Positions 17,278 through 28,016 are shown, numbered from the stretch's first letter. The stretch: DNA of 64,000 nucleotides from Prochlorococcus sp. AG-347-J14 (GCA_003281505.1 QCBU01000002.1:62001-126000); one strand, 5' to 3'. The notes: generated by a model not told the origin, from the sequence alone. Program-made: numbers and translations.

Positions 17278-18411
17278 TCAATCTATTTCTTTGAGAGTAT
17301 CTGCATAATAATTTTGCAGTTGTAGTGTTGCTTGATTCCAATCCCATTTTTCCGCTTCGTTTCGTGCCTCTTTTCTCATAACTTCTCTTTTATTTTCATT
17401 CTCTAGAATTTTTTTTGTCGCTTCAATCAAACTTTGTTCCCCATTATCTTTTTCATCAGGATTATATAAACAACCATTAATCCCATCGCTAATAATATCT
17501 GGAATCCCCCCCTTGTTGGCTCCGATAACTGGACATCCTGCTGCCATTGCTTCTAGTAAAACTAACCCAAGTGTTTCTGTGCTAGATGGAAATAAAAATA
17601 TATCTCCAGAGGCATATGCGCTAGCAAGTTCATCGCCAGATAAGTATCCTATGAAATTAGTCTTTGTATTTTCGAAGATTTTTTCAAGCTGGTTTCTATA
17701 TGGTCCGTCACCTACAAGTGCTAGGCAAGCATTAGGAATACTTTCTAAGACTGGTTTAATTCTCTCAATTTGTTTTTCTGCTGATAATCTTCCTACATAA
17801 ATCAATAAGTAATTAGCGTCGTTATATTTCCCAAATAACTTTTTTCTCATTTTCTCACTTCTCAAATCTGGTCTGAAACTGAGAGTATCTACTCCCCTTT
17901 GCCATAGAGCAGTCCTTTGAATACCTTTATCTTTTAACTCATTGACCATAGCGGTGGAAGTACATAAATTTAACAAGGCTTGATTATGAGCTGCTTTAAG
18001 TAATTCCCACAAAAGTGGCTCTAACATACCCATACCGTAATGTTCCAGATATTTGGGAAGATGAGTATGGTAACTGGCAATTAAAGGAATATTATTAGTT
18101 TTCGCTAACCATATGCCACCTAAGCCAAGTACAGCTGGATTAACAACATGTATCAAATCTGGGTTAAATTTTTCTAACTTATCTGAGACTGCAGGACCCG
18201 GTAAACCAAGCTTCAACTCTGGGTATAAGGGTAATGGCATTGCAGCAACTCCAACTACAGTCGCACCCATATATGATTCTGGACACCCTTCTGGACAAAA
18301 AATTATAACTTCATCACCATTTTTTATTAAAAATTCAATCGTTTTAGTCAGTCTCGTAACTATGCCATCAACTTTAGGTAAAAAAGTTTCAGTAAACAAT
18401 GCAATTTTCAC
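17278..18411 (-). CDS. sqdX: Sulfoquinovosyltransferase SqdX (GT4 family)
   Basis: Transfers sulfoquinovose from UDP-sulfoquinovose to diacylglycerol, making the thylakoid sulfolipid SQDG. The 377-aa protein is a GT-B glycosyltransferase. It opens with MKIALFTETFLPKVDGIVTR, has HTHLPKYLEHYG near residue 117, and carries the donor-site block FPSSTETLGLVLLEAMAAG with the EX7E pattern. The adjacent sqdB gene, 27 bases upstream on the same strand, supplies the nucleotide sugar donor, which strengthens this call over a generic GT4. SQDG lowers phosphate demand in oligotrophic picocyanobacteria. Confidence 0.92.
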   Translation of the reverse strand: MKIALFTETFLPKVDGIVTRLTKTIEFLIKNGDEVIIFCPEGCPESYMGATVVGVAAMPLPLYPELKLGLPGPAVSDKLEKFNPDLIHVVNPAVLGLGGIWLAKTNNIPLIASYHTHLPKYLEHYGMGMLEPLLWELLKAAHNQALLNLCTSTAMVNELKDKGIQRTALWQRGVDTLSFRPDLRSEKMRKKLFGKYNDANYLLIYVGRLSAEKQIERIKPVLESIPNACLALVGDGPYRNQLEKIFENTKTNFIGYLSGDELASAYASGDIFLFPSSTETLGLVLLEAMAAGCPVIGANKGGIPDIISDGINGCLYNPDEKDNGEQSLIEATKKILENENKREVMRKEARNEAEKWDWNQATLQLQNYYADTLKEID

Positions 18412-18438
18412 TTTCTTAAGGTAACTATTTTAGAAATT

Positions 18439-19632
18439 TTAATTTATCTTTATTGCCTCAGCTTGTTTTTTAGTCCAGGATGAAACACAAGGTATGCGCT
18501 TAAGATCACATCTATTTGAGTATTTTTTGGCAACTTCAACAACTTCTTCTAATAAGCCATTATCAAGAGTCGTTGGGTTTAAACCTAATTCTATAAAACA
18601 TTTATTATCAACAATTAGATCATTTTCTACAGCTTCATTCCTTGGATTTGGTAAATAATTAATATCAGCTCCTGTTAGAGAAGCAACTTTTTTAGCTAGT
18701 TCTCCAACTTGATGACTCTCAGTCATTTGATTAAAGATTTTGACTCTTTCTCCAGATTTTGGAGGATTTTCAAGAGCAAGTTGTACGCATTTTACAGAGT
18801 CTTTTATATGTATAAATGCTCTTGTTTGTCCGCCTGTCCCATGTACACTTAATGGATATCCAATTGCAGCTTGCATTAGAAATCTGTTTAAAACAGTTCC
18901 ATAATCTCCGTCATAGTCAAATCGGTTTGTCAATCTAGGATCTTTTAAAGTTGCTTCTGTATTTGTTCCCCAAACAATGCCTTGATGTAAATCAGTAATC
19001 CTTACAAGATCATTTTTGTTGTAGTAAAGAAATAATAATTGATCTAAGGTTTTAGTCATGTGGTAAACACTACCTGGACTTGCAGGGTGTAATATTTCTT
19101 CTTCAAATCGGCTTCCATCTGGTTGTGGAACTTCAACTTTAAGATAACCTTCTGGAATTGTTGCACCTCTATGTGATCCATATCCATAGACTCCCATTGT
19201 TCCTAAATGAACAACATGAATATCTAAATTACTCTCTACTATTGCAGCAAGAAGGTTGTGGGTGCCATTGACATTATTATCAACTGTATATCTTTTGGTG
19301 AAACTGGATTTCATTGAGTAAGGTGCTGCTCTTTGTTCTGCAAAATGGATCACGGAATCTGGTTTTTCATCAATTAGCAAATTGAGCAATTTTTGATATT
19401 GTTTAGAGATATCCATATTTAGAAATCTCATAGGTTTACCTCCAACCTCTTCCCATGCAGAAAGTCGTTCTGTTATCGAAGCAATTGGAGTTAATGATTC
19501 TACCTCTAGATCAATATCAATTTTTCTACGACTTAAATTGTCGACAATAATAACATCATGATTTTGCTCAGCTAAATTCACCGCACAAGGCCAACCGCAA
19601 AAACCATCTCCACCTAGAACAATAACTTTCAC
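18439..19632 (-). CDS. sqdB: UDP-sulfoquinovose synthase SqdB
   Basis: Makes UDP-sulfoquinovose from UDP-glucose and sulfite. It is a 397-aa SDR-type protein with the nucleotide-binding motif GGDGFCGWP at residues 8-16. The catalytic threonine is in HLGTMGVYGYG (T145), and the tyrosine/lysine pair is in VYHMTKT (Y190, K194). The CGWP stretch and the RFEEEILHPASPGSVYHMTK region are SqdB-specific. It lies upstream of sqdX in a two-gene sulfolipid operon. The 169-base gap upstream must hold the promoter. Confidence 0.96.
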   Translation of the reverse strand: MKVIVLGGDGFCGWPCAVNLAEQNHDVIIVDNLSRRKIDIDLEVESLTPIASITERLSAWEEVGGKPMRFLNMDISKQYQKLLNLLIDEKPDSVIHFAEQRAAPYSMKSSFTKRYTVDNNVNGTHNLLAAIVESNLDIHVVHLGTMGVYGYGSHRGATIPEGYLKVEVPQPDGSRFEEEILHPASPGSVYHMTKTLDQLLFLYYNKNDLVRITDLHQGIVWGTNTEATLKDPRLTNRFDYDGDYGTVLNRFLMQAAIGYPLSVHGTGGQTRAFIHIKDSVKCVQLALENPPKSGERVKIFNQMTESHQVGELAKKVASLTGADINYLPNPRNEAVENDLIVDNKCFIELGLNPTTLDNGLLEEVVEVAKKYSNRCDLKRIPCVSSWTKKQAEAIKIN

Positions 19633-19801
19633 TCAGAACTCCAGAATTAAAACATTCATAATATATTTATTAAATTACTACAGTGTGCTTCCACTTTGCG
19701 AAAAACATTGTAAATAGTTTCAAATCTTCTTTCTTAATACGATAAATAAAAGGAAATAATAAATTTTTACTTTCTTTTTAAACTTTTCTCAATTTAGAAA
19801 A

Positions 19802-20596
19802 TTAGATAGATATGTTTTTTTCCGGCGAACTTGCTACTGCAAAGTTTTGTTTTTTAATTCTTCCTGCCAGAAAAGCTTGCCTGCCAGCTTTCACACTATA
19901 GTTTATTGCTTGAGCCATTAGAGGAGGATTTGCAGCTTGTGCTATTGCACTATTGATTAAGACACCATCAGCTCCAATTTCCATAGCTTGAGAAGCTTCA
20001 CTAGGCACCCCAATTCCTGCGTCAATTATTACTGGCACTTTTGCATTCTCAATAATTATCCTTATATTTGATAAATTTAACAAACCTTGCCCGGAGCCTA
20101 TGGGCGAGCCCAATGGCATTACAGTTGCACAACCTATTTCTTCTAGTCTTTTTGCAAGAATAGGATCTGCATTGATGTAGGGTAGTACAGCGAAACCCTT
20201 TTTTATTAAAATTTCGGCTGCTTTAAGAGTTTCTATTGGATCTGGTAGCAAATACTTTTTGTCAGGAATAACTTCTAACTTCACAAAATTATTGTCTTCT
20301 TGACCAGATAATTTTGCAAGTTCTCTACCTAAAATTGCTATTCTGACTGCCTCATCGGAATTAACACAACCAGCTGTATTAGGAAGCATCCAGTATTTTT
20401 CCCAGTTAATCTTCTCGAGTAAGTTTTCTCCGGTCTGATCATTTTTAATTCTTCTAACAGCGACGGTTATAATTTCCGTTTCAGAATTTGACAAACTTTC
20501 CACCATATCTTGAGTAGATTTGTATTTGCCAGTACCAACCATTAATCTACTGGAAAATTGTTTTCCACCAATTTGTAAAAAAGAATAATTTTCCAT
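19802..20596 (-). CDS. thiG: Thiazole synthase ThiG
   Basis: Builds the thiazole phosphate of thiamine from deoxyxylulose phosphate, ThiS thiocarboxylate and dehydroglycine. The 264-aa TIM barrel shows [12 protein letters not shown] near residues 16-27, ITVAVRR at 43-49, the Schiff-base lysine in FVKLEVIPD (K107), and [13 protein letters not shown] plus the phosphate-binding [20 protein letters not shown]. The start follows the upstream TPR gene's stop by 2 bases, suggesting cotranscription. No other thiamine gene is in the window. Confidence 0.96.
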   Translation of the reverse strand: MENYSFLQIGGKQFSSRLMVGTGKYKSTQDMVESLSNSETEIITVAVRRIKNDQTGENLLEKINWEKYWMLPNTAGCVNSDEAVRIAILGRELAKLSGQEDNNFVKLEVIPDKKYLLPDPIETLKAAEILIKKGFAVLPYINADPILAKRLEEIGCATVMPLGSPIGSGQGLLNLSNIRIIIENAKVPVIIDAGIGVPSEASQAMEIGADGVLINSAIAQAANPPLMAQAINYSVKAGRQAFLAGRIKKQNFAVASSPEKNISI

Positions 20597-20598
20597 AT

Positions 20599-21156
20599 TT
20601 AGAATCCCTTATCTTTAATGCCTTTATAAGGTTTATAATTGTTTCTTTTTTCTAACTCCTTACTTTTTTTAATTGCTGTTTTGTTTTTTGGATCTATCAC
20701 CAAAACCTTTTGATAAGTTTCATATGCCAAGTCGTACTCAAGTAAACGCTGTTGTGCTGATGCGAGGTTATTTAGGGCTATAGGATATTTTGGAAGTGAT
20801 TTTATTGCAGAGTTATAGTGTTTAATTGCTTTCTTAAATTCATTTTGAGCAGCATAAGAAAATCCTAAAGCATTATTTATTATCGCTTTTGCTTCATCAG
20901 GTTCATTTTCGTAATTTTCAATTGCTTTTAAAAAAGTTTTAGTAGCTTCAGAATATAATCTTTTTTTTATCTGTATAGACCCAAATTCATATAATTCTGT
21001 AGCTTGAGTGAGAGAATCTAAACCTTTCTGCTCGAATTTTACTAAATTTAATTCTTCACTTCTTGTTTTTAGAAATTGTCTGAATACAAAAATAGAAATT
21101 ATTATTAATACAACAAAAAGAATTATTAAATAAGATTGAAAGGAAGATATTTCCAT
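20599..21156 (-). CDS. TPR-repeat membrane-anchored protein, Ycf37-like
   Basis: 185 residues. A single N-terminal membrane helix (about 8-26, [16 protein letters not shown]) is followed by a soluble domain of roughly three tetratricopeptide repeats. The clearest repeat units are [20 protein letters not shown], then [22 protein letters not shown]-terminal basic tail ends the protein. This architecture and size match cyanobacterial Ycf37, linked to photosystem I assembly or stability, but TPR proteins are hard to assign. It is tightly packed between rplT and thiG on the same strand. Confidence 0.7.
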   Translation of the reverse strand: MEISSFQSYLIILFVVLIIISIFVFRQFLKTRSEELNLVKFEQKGLDSLTQATELYEFGSIQIKKRLYSEATKTFLKAIENYENEPDEAKAIINNALGFSYAAQNEFKKAIKHYNSAIKSLPKYPIALNNLASAQQRLLEYDLAYETYQKVLVIDPKNKTAIKKSKELEKRNNYKPYKGIKDKGF

Positions 21157-21194
21157 TATTTATAATTTCTTTTTTTAGATTATATTCGTTTTTT

Positions 21195-21542
21195 CTATTT
21201 ACTAACGGAAGAAACAATTTTTTCAAAACACTTAGGATCGTTTAAGGCTAATTGAGCAAGCATTTTTCTATTAATGATAATTTCTGAATTTTTCATTCCA
21301 TTTATTAACTTGCTATAGTTTGTTCCATTTATCCTCGCAGAGGCGTTAATTCTAGAGATCCAAAGTCTTCTAAAATCTCTTTTTCTTCTTCTTCTATCCC
21401 TGTAAGCATTACAAAGAGCTTTCATCACTCTTTGGTTTGCGGTCCTGAAAAGATTTTTGTTACCGCCTCTAAAACCTTTTGCAAGATTTAAGATTTTGTT
21501 TCTTCTTTTTCTGGCTATGTTGCCTCTTTTTACCCGTGCCAT
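21195..21542 (-). CDS. rplT: 50S ribosomal protein L20
   Basis: Early-assembly 23S rRNA-binding protein; in other bacteria it also represses its own operon. The 115-residue, very basic protein has the expected N-terminus [17 protein letters not shown], followed by [17 protein letters not shown] and the [14 protein letters not shown] block. It directly follows rpmI. The usual third partner, infC, is not here but about 33 kb downstream in the window next to miaA. Confidence 0.98.
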   Translation of the reverse strand: MARVKRGNIARKRRNKILNLAKGFRGGNKNLFRTANQRVMKALCNAYRDRRRRKRDFRRLWISRINASARINGTNYSKLINGMKNSEIIINRKMLAQLALNDPKCFEKIVSSVSK

Positions 21543-21570
21543 GAATATCTAATAAAAATTGGTTAAAGAT

Positions 21571-21768
21571 TTATGCGTATGGAATCATTAATTTTACATT
21601 ATCAGCATCTCTTTCATCAACTACGGCTTTTGTTGATAGATGTCTTTTTAATTTTGAGCTTTTATGATCAAGTAAATGATTATGGAAAGCTCTTCTTCTC
21701 ATGAATTTACCCGTCGCGGTAGCTTTAAATCTTTTGGCAGCTGATTTACGAGTTTTTAGTTTAGACAT
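21571..21768 (-). CDS. rpmI: 50S ribosomal protein L35
   Basis: Small basic ribosomal protein of 65 aa. It shows the L35 pattern: [19 protein letters not shown] near the start, then a [16 protein letters not shown] core. It leads the rpmI-rplT pair. The 91-base gap to the divergent SpoIID-family gene must contain its promoter and leader; no clear L20-binding pseudoknot was identified by eye. Confidence 0.97.
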   Translation of the reverse strand: MSKLKTRKSAAKRFKATATGKFMRRRAFHNHLLDHKSSKLKRHLSTKAVVDERDADNVKLMIPYA

Positions 21769-21859
21769 TTAAGTCACATGTGTTTAATTAGGATAATCTA
21801 AACCTTTATACGCATTGGTGCAAATTAAAGTTTTTAATTGATAAGGAAAGTTCTAATTT

Positions 21860-23398
21860 ATGAAACTTAAATTTGCCTTTTTAAACTTATTTTTAGGCTG
21901 TATTTCTCTTTTAATAGTAAACATTAAATTTATTTCAAATGCACAAGGAGAAGAACTGCTAAAGGTTGAACTCCATAATGAAATTAAAAAAGGAAAATTT
22001 TTAATTGGTTTAAAGCAATATTTAGGCGGGGAAAATGATAGTTTTTCAAAAAAAAAGAATATTAATTTTATCACTGATAAAGGTTTTTTAAATCTGACAT
22101 CGTCCAATGGTATTAAACATAAATCAAAAGAGATTAATATTAGTTGGGTGGATATACCCAATAAAAATCCAGAAACAATCGAAAGAATTGTTTTTGGCCC
22201 TTTTGCTAGCTATGAATCAGCAAAAAAGCAAGCAGAGAAGCTAAAAGATAAAGGATTTGAGCCGACTATTGCTTACCCTAAAAATTGGGAAGTATGGATT
22301 CCATTTGAAGATGATCTGCCAGAGTTTGAATTAAAAAATAAGATTTCTAGAAAAATAAATAATTTTCAAATTACTCCTTTTCTTAGAAGTAAATATAGTC
22401 TTATGAAACTCGAAGGACCTATATATATTTATGCTCAAGAGGACATAAAAATAAATGGTGTCAATTTTGGCAAAAATTTTTATTTATTAAAAGATTTATA
22501 TGGAACTTGGACATTAGTTCAAAAAATTAAGTTTGATGATTATTTGGCAGGTGTTTTGCCACATGAAATTGGACCGAATTCTCCTTTAGAAGCACTCAAG
22601 GCACAAGCAGTCATAGCAAGAACTTGGGGAATTTTTAATTCTGATAGATTTAAAATGGATAAATATCATTTATGTATCACAACTCAATGTCAAGTTTATA
22701 AGCCTCCCAAAATTACAAATAAAAAAGTGCAAAAAGCTATAGAAGCGACTTCAAATTTAATTCTCACTTATGGAAATCAACCAATAAATGCTTTTTACCA
22801 TGGTTCTAATGGTGGCGTATCTGCTACTGCAGGAGAGTCTTGGCAAATTCAAGATTATCCTTATTTTAATTCAATCATTGATGGTTCTAAATCATTAAAT
22901 AAAAATTTTAAACTTCCAATTATTAGTGAATCTGATGTAAATAACTTTTTAGATTTTGATAAAAAACAGTTTTATGGGAGTAATCATTCTCTTTTTCGAT
23001 GGAACAAGAAAATTTCTAGTTTTGAAATTAAAGAAAAGTTAATTAAAAACAAACTTATAAATATTAATGATTATGTTTTCGATTTAAATTCTATTGAACG
23101 TGGGTTTAGTGGCAGAGTGACACAATTAGAAATACAAACGTATAACGTTAATAAATCTATTGTTCTAGTTAAAGATGATATTCGACGGGTATTAAATTTT
23201 TTACCTAGTAATTTGTTTACTATTAATAAATTAAGTGATGATTTATGGCTTTTCAGAGGAGGAGGCTTCGGTCATGGTGTAGGTTTATCTCAGTCAGGAG
23301 CAATTGAAATGGCGAAATTAGGATTCTCTTATGAACAAATATTGAATCATTACTATCGAGATGCAAAACTGAAAAAAATTGAGATATTGTCTCAATGA
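21860..23398 (+). CDS. SpoIID/LytB-domain envelope protein
   Basis: 512 residues with an N-terminal signal or anchor segment (about 5-25, FAFLNLFLGCISLLIV), so it probably acts in the periplasm. Residues about 110-150 (FGPFASYESAKKQAEKLKDK) resemble a SPOR-like peptidoglycan-binding domain. The SpoIID core follows with LAGVLPHEIGPNSPLEALKA and QAVIARTW, then HGSNGGVSATAGESW and a C-terminal GGGFGHGVGLSQSGA. SpoIID proteins are lytic transglycosylases or amidase enhancers acting on denuded glycan. The cyanobacterial role is unknown. A GT2 gene follows 27 bases later. Confidence 0.82.
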   Translation: MKLKFAFLNLFLGCISLLIVNIKFISNAQGEELLKVELHNEIKKGKFLIGLKQYLGGENDSFSKKKNINFITDKGFLNLTSSNGIKHKSKEINISWVDIPNKNPETIERIVFGPFASYESAKKQAEKLKDKGFEPTIAYPKNWEVWIPFEDDLPEFELKNKISRKINNFQITPFLRSKYSLMKLEGPIYIYAQEDIKINGVNFGKNFYLLKDLYGTWTLVQKIKFDDYLAGVLPHEIGPNSPLEALKAQAVIARTWGIFNSDRFKMDKYHLCITTQCQVYKPPKITNKKVQKAIEATSNLILTYGNQPINAFYHGSNGGVSATAGESWQIQDYPYFNSIIDGSKSLNKNFKLPIISESDVNNFLDFDKKQFYGSNHSLFRWNKKISSFEIKEKLIKNKLININDYVFDLNSIERGFSGRVTQLEIQTYNVNKSIVLVKDDIRRVLNFLPSNLFTINKLSDDLWLFRGGGFGHGVGLSQSGAIEMAKLGFSYEQILNHYYRDAKLKKIEILSQ

Positions 23399-23425
23399 AA
23401 GTTAAGTAATTAGAAATTTACTTTT

Positions 23426-24727
23426 ATGAGTAAGGGTTTTTATAAAAATCGAAGATTGAAGTCGTTTATATTTCTTAGTACTTGTTTTTTAGTATCTTTT
23501 ATTCCTCATGCTAACAATATCGAAAATTTCTTTTACATAATATTGATTCTTTCTTTTGTGATTGTTTTTTACGGTTTAATAGTTATTTCTAGAAATTTCA
23601 AAAGGAACAATGTTTTAAATACTGTAAGCAGAAGAATTAGCAATAAAGAGTTACCTGTGCTTGATATTTTAGTCGCAGCTAGAGATGAAGAGAATGTAAT
23701 AGCAAGATTAGTTGAAAGATTATTTAGTTTAGACTATCCAACAAATAAATTAAATATTTACATAATCGATGATGGTAGTTCTGATAAGACGCCTTTAATT
23801 TTAGATCGATTATCTACACAATATGACAAGCTAAAAGTCATAAGTCGTTCTCCAAATGCAGGAGGAGGGAAGTCAGGAGCTTTGAATTATGCCTTGAAAT
23901 TTACCCATGGTGAATGGTTATTAGTTTTGGATGCTGATGCTGCATTAAAACAAGATTCTTTGATAAGGTTATTTAGTTTTGTAGAAGAGGGTGATTGGTC
24001 TGCAGTTCAACTTAGAAAATCAGTAACAAATGTAAGTAAGAATTTTTTAACTTCCTGTCAGTCAATGGAGATGGCTATGGATGCAATCTTTCAATATGGA
24101 AGATTATCAGTTGCTGGAGTTTCCGAATTAAGGGGAAATGGTCAATTAATTAAGAAAGAAACATTATTAGCATGTGGTTCTTTTAATGAAGATACGGTTA
24201 CAGATGATCTTGATTTGAGTTTAAGATTATTATTATCAAAATCTAGAATTGGAATCTTATGGGATCCTCCAGTCATGGAGGAAGCAGTTGAGAATTTAAA
24301 TGCTTTATTAGCGCAAAGGCAAAGATGGGCAGAGGGGGGGTTGCAAAGATTCTTCGATTATGGAGATCAATTATTTACTAATAAAATTGATTATTTGCAG
24401 AAATTTGATTTAACTTACTTTTTCATCTTGCAATATGCATTACCAATCATTTCTATTTTTGATTTAGTTTTCAGTATTGCTTTTTTAGATTCACCAATTT
24501 ACTGGCCGATTTCATTTACAGCTTTTATGTTATCTGGAATTGCTTTTTGGTACGGTTCTTCTTGTAAAAGTGAAGTACCTGTATTGCAAAAAAGTAATTT
24601 TTTGATGGTATTTGTATCGGTTTTTTATTTATCACATTGGTTTTTAGTAATCCCTTGGGTAACTATAAAGATGTCTATTTTTCCTAAAAAGATACTCTGG
24701 CGAAAGACTCTTCATACTGGAGTTTAA
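23426..24727 (+). CDS. Membrane glycosyltransferase, family 2
   Basis: 433 residues. Two N-terminal membrane helices (about 12-28 and 34-55) precede a GT2 catalytic domain with IDDGSSD at 114-120, DADA at 169-172, the acceptor-side TDDLDL at 259-264 and the QxxRW motif (QRQRW, 297-301). Two or three more membrane helices close the protein. The QxxRW motif and topology indicate a processive or membrane-embedded enzyme making an envelope polysaccharide or glycolipid; the sugar is unknown. It follows the SpoIID-family gene on the same strand and ends 1 base from the convergent dnaX stop. Confidence 0.85.
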   Translation: MSKGFYKNRRLKSFIFLSTCFLVSFIPHANNIENFFYIILILSFVIVFYGLIVISRNFKRNNVLNTVSRRISNKELPVLDILVAARDEENVIARLVERLFSLDYPTNKLNIYIIDDGSSDKTPLILDRLSTQYDKLKVISRSPNAGGGKSGALNYALKFTHGEWLLVLDADAALKQDSLIRLFSFVEEGDWSAVQLRKSVTNVSKNFLTSCQSMEMAMDAIFQYGRLSVAGVSELRGNGQLIKKETLLACGSFNEDTVTDDLDLSLRLLLSKSRIGILWDPPVMEEAVENLNALLAQRQRWAEGGLQRFFDYGDQLFTNKIDYLQKFDLTYFFILQYALPIISIFDLVFSIAFLDSPIYWPISFTAFMLSGIAFWYGSSCKSEVPVLQKSNFLMVFVSVFYLSHWFLVIPWVTIKMSIFPKKILWRKTLHTGV

Positions 24728-24728
24728 T

Positions 24729-26486
24729 CTATTCATCAAGGTCTATAATTTCTCCATTAAAAAAATTTGCTAAGTTTTTTGAACTATCATCATAAGTTTC
24801 CTCGTTAGAAATTTTTGTTGTCGAATTAGTTTTTGGTTCTATTTTTTTTATTGGTCGGAAATTATTTACTTCATTTTGGGTTATTTCTGGAGTGTTTGTT
24901 GGCTTACTTTTATTTAATTGTTTGGTTGAAAAATTAAGTATTATTGCATTTCCAAATATCTTTTTTACAGTATCTTCAATTATAACTTTTCTGCTTTTTA
25001 TCATACTTTCCCAGTTTGGAGATAATGCAATTGTGATTTTCTCCGAATCAAAACTTTCAAGTTCGGCTTGTTGTGAAAGTAACATTCTTGTTGATGGTAA
25101 CTCTACTTTAGAAAGAATTAATTCCCATTTATCTTTTAAATTTGATGGAGGATTATTTTGGTTATTTTCAGAAATATTTTCAATACTCTCTTTTTCTAGA
25201 ACTTCAAATTTTTCTAATTTTTCGTCTTTTTTTTCGATCAATTCCTTGTGAGTTATCTCTTCTTGGATACTTGGTTTTGGAATCTCATGTGAAATATTTT
25301 CTTTATTAATTGGAATGTGTTTTCTACTTTCATGCTTCTCCTCAGTCGTATTATTTTTACTTTCTTGTTTATTTTCAAAACTATTTATCTCTTGACTATC
25401 AAGAAGACCAGTTAAATGTATTTCAAACCAAAGCCTTGGATTATCACTTGATTTGATTTGATATTCAATATTTCTCAGATTATTATGCCAATTTATTATT
25501 TTAGATTTATTTATTGTTTTTGAGATTTTATCTAACTCATCTCGAAATTCATCAGAGGTATAATAAAGATCTGAATATTTGTTATTAGTAGTGTGTAATA
25601 GTAGATCTCTTGTTATATTAAATAATCCGATAATTATTTGAAGAGGTTCGTTTCCGGCATCATATAATTTGTTGCAAGTGTCAATTAATGACTCTGGATT
25701 ATTCTCAATCAATGATTTAATCAGATTTGTTAATTCACTTTCTGATACTTCTCCTAGGAGGTTTTGGATATTATTTATTGTTATCCCTTCTGGAAAAAGA
25801 TTCAATTGTTCAAGGAGGCTTTGTGCATCTCTCATACCTCCATTAGACCTTTTTGCAATCATTTTTAACGCCTGAACTTCGTATTTAATGGATTCTTTTT
25901 CGGCGATTTCTGATAAATGTTGAAAAATATCACTAGGGCTTATTCTTCTAAAATCAAACTTTTGGCATCTACTTTTTATTGTATTTAATACTCTCTCAGG
26001 ATTTGTCGTCGCAAGTATAAAGACAACTCTTGAGGGCGGTTCTTCAATAGTTTTTAGTAAAGCATTTGAAGCTGCCGTTGAAAGCATATGACATTCATCA
26101 ATTACATAGACTTTCCATCTCGCTTGAGTAGGTGCAAATCTTGCTCTCTCTATAATTTCTCTTATATTTTCTACTCCTGTATTTGATGCTGCATCAATCT
26201 CGATAATATCTAGAGCGCTCCCATCTGTAATTTGTCTACATAAGTCACATTTACAACAAGGAGTTATCGTAGGTTGGTCGAATGCCTGGCAATTTAGAGA
26301 TTTTGCAAATATTCTTGCACTTGATGTTTTTCCAGTGCCTCTTGGACCATTAAAAAGATATGCAGGAGCAATTTTTTTTGTTAATAGAGCTTGTTTGAGT
26401 GTAATGGATATAAATTTTTGCCCAACCAGTTCGTCTAAGTTGTTTGGTCTATATTTTTGATGGAAAGGCTTATGTATATTTGGCAT
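24729..26486 (-). CDS. dnaX: DNA polymerase III subunits gamma/tau
   Basis: Clamp-loader ATPase. The N-terminal AAA+ module carries Walker A GPRGTGKT at residues 47-54, a four-cysteine zinc site (around CCKCDLC, residues 78-84), Walker B VIDECHML, and sensor 1 ILATTNPERV. Domain III ends near residue 360. The C-terminal 200 residues are Lys/Glu/Asn-rich, with a charged linker before a short folded tail. No intein interrupts it. It shares a reverse-strand run with clpX, 57 bases upstream. Confidence 0.96.
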   Translation of the reverse strand: MPNIHKPFHQKYRPNNLDELVGQKFISITLKQALLTKKIAPAYLFNGPRGTGKTSSARIFAKSLNCQAFDQPTITPCCKCDLCRQITDGSALDIIEIDAASNTGVENIREIIERARFAPTQARWKVYVIDECHMLSTAASNALLKTIEEPPSRVVFILATTNPERVLNTIKSRCQKFDFRRISPSDIFQHLSEIAEKESIKYEVQALKMIAKRSNGGMRDAQSLLEQLNLFPEGITINNIQNLLGEVSESELTNLIKSLIENNPESLIDTCNKLYDAGNEPLQIIIGLFNITRDLLLHTTNNKYSDLYYTSDEFRDELDKISKTINKSKIINWHNNLRNIEYQIKSSDNPRLWFEIHLTGLLDSQEINSFENKQESKNNTTEEKHESRKHIPINKENISHEIPKPSIQEEITHKELIEKKDEKLEKFEVLEKESIENISENNQNNPPSNLKDKWELILSKVELPSTRMLLSQQAELESFDSEKITIALSPNWESMIKSRKVIIEDTVKKIFGNAIILNFSTKQLNKSKPTNTPEITQNEVNNFRPIKKIEPKTNSTTKISNEETYDDSSKNLANFFNGEIIDLDE

Positions 26487-26543
26487 TTATTTTTCATTAA
26501 TTAGAAAAATTAGGGATTCATTTAAAAAAATTAAACTCTAATT

Positions 26544-27911
26544 TTATGCAGACTCTTTAATGATTCTTTTTGATCCTGAAGGTAGTTTAACAATCTTAGA
26601 TGAGAACAAATTATCTACCATTTTTTTCGTAATTGTGAATTCTTTTACATTTTCTTCAGAAGGCAAAGTGTACATTATGTCTAGCATTAGCTCTTCAATT
26701 ATTGATCTTAATGCTCTTGCACCTGTTTTTCTTTTGTATGCTTCATTTGCTATCGCTTCAACAGAATCAGGCTCAAATGATAATTCAACATTATCCATAC
26801 TTAGCAAAGTTTTGAATTGCTTAACTAATGCATCTCTTGGTTGAGTCAAAATAGATTCTAAAGTTTCTTTAGTAAGACGATCTAATACAGCACAAACCGG
26901 AATTCTTCCAATAAATTCTGGAATTAGACCATATTTCACTAAGTCATCTAATTCTAAATTTTTCAGGGAATCTCTTGGGTCTACTATTTTTTTTGTATCA
27001 ACTTTGTTTTGATCTGAATTGGTGGTAAAACCTATAGAGTGTTTACCCATACGCTTTTGAACTATATCCTCTAAACCTATAAAAGCTCCCCCACAAATAA
27101 ATAGTATTTGACTCGTATCAATTTGGATACAGTCATGATAAGGATGTTTTCTTCCGCCTTGTGGTGGCACATTAGCAATTGTTCCTTCAAGCATTTTTAA
27201 TAAAGCTTGCTGTACTCCTTCACCAGAGACATCTCTAGTAATTGAGGGATTCTCGCTTTTTCTTGCAATTTTATCAATTTCATCAATATAAATAATTCCT
27301 TTTTGAGCTAGTTCTACATTCATTTCTGATTTCTGCAGAAGTCTTAAAAGTATGTTTTCAACATCCTCCCCAACATATCCAGCTTCTGTCAAAGTCGTTG
27401 CATCAGCTACTGCAAAAGGAACATCCAGAAACTCTGCTAAAGTTTGCGCCAACAATGTTTTTCCACTTCCAGTAGGGCCGATGAGTAAAATATTTGATTT
27501 TTGTAATTTAGTTGCTTGTGAATCTGTTGCATTGTTATTTTTACTATCCTCTTTAACTTTCCAAGCTAATCGCTTGTAGTGATTGTATACGGCTACTGAT
27601 AATATTTTTTTTGCAGATTCTTGTCCAACAACTTGATTATCAAGAAAACTTTTTATTTCTAATGGCTTAGGAATTGAGGTTAATTCTAAAGGAACAGACT
27701 TTTTTGGATTATCAGTTGTTAATTTCTTTTTTACTTGCGGAGAGTTGTTTGTGTTCGCTTGATTATCAAGTAGTTCTTCATCGAGAATTTCATTACAAAG
27801 ATCTATGCACTCATCACAGATATAAACCCCAGGACCAGCTATAAGCTTTCTTACTTGGTCTTGTGATTTACCGCAAAATGAACATTTAAGATGGGCGTCG
27901 AATTTAGCCAT
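26544..27911 (-). CDS. clpX: ATP-dependent Clp protease ATPase subunit ClpX
   Basis: Unfolds tagged proteins and threads them into ClpP. The N-terminal zinc-binding dimerisation domain has cysteines at 10, 13, 32 and 35 ([15 protein letters not shown]). The AAA+ domain has Walker A GPTGSGKT at 145-152, Walker [12 protein letters not shown], and the pore loop GYVGEDVE. The RRH-type substrate loop and IGF loop region (HSIGFTT) for ClpP docking are present. At 455 aa it is slightly longer than average because of an Asn/Lys-rich linker after the zinc domain. clpP lies just upstream, so a clpP-clpX transcript is likely. Confidence 0.98.
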   Translation of the reverse strand: MAKFDAHLKCSFCGKSQDQVRKLIAGPGVYICDECIDLCNEILDEELLDNQANTNNSPQVKKKLTTDNPKKSVPLELTSIPKPLEIKSFLDNQVVGQESAKKILSVAVYNHYKRLAWKVKEDSKNNNATDSQATKLQKSNILLIGPTGSGKTLLAQTLAEFLDVPFAVADATTLTEAGYVGEDVENILLRLLQKSEMNVELAQKGIIYIDEIDKIARKSENPSITRDVSGEGVQQALLKMLEGTIANVPPQGGRKHPYHDCIQIDTSQILFICGGAFIGLEDIVQKRMGKHSIGFTTNSDQNKVDTKKIVDPRDSLKNLELDDLVKYGLIPEFIGRIPVCAVLDRLTKETLESILTQPRDALVKQFKTLLSMDNVELSFEPDSVEAIANEAYKRKTGARALRSIIEELMLDIMYTLPSEENVKEFTITKKMVDNLFSSKIVKLPSGSKRIIKESA

Positions 27912-28016
27912 CGATAATAAGTTTTTAAAGTGAAAGGTGTTAAATATTCCCTATTCACTAGGATTGCTTATAAATATCGATTCGTCATCTTATTCTTAAA
28001 AAATCAGAACCCCTTG

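Noticed and set aside
21775..21782. CACATGTG palindrome upstream of rpmI
   Set aside because: Eight bases only, close to the start codon, and expected by chance in a window of this size.
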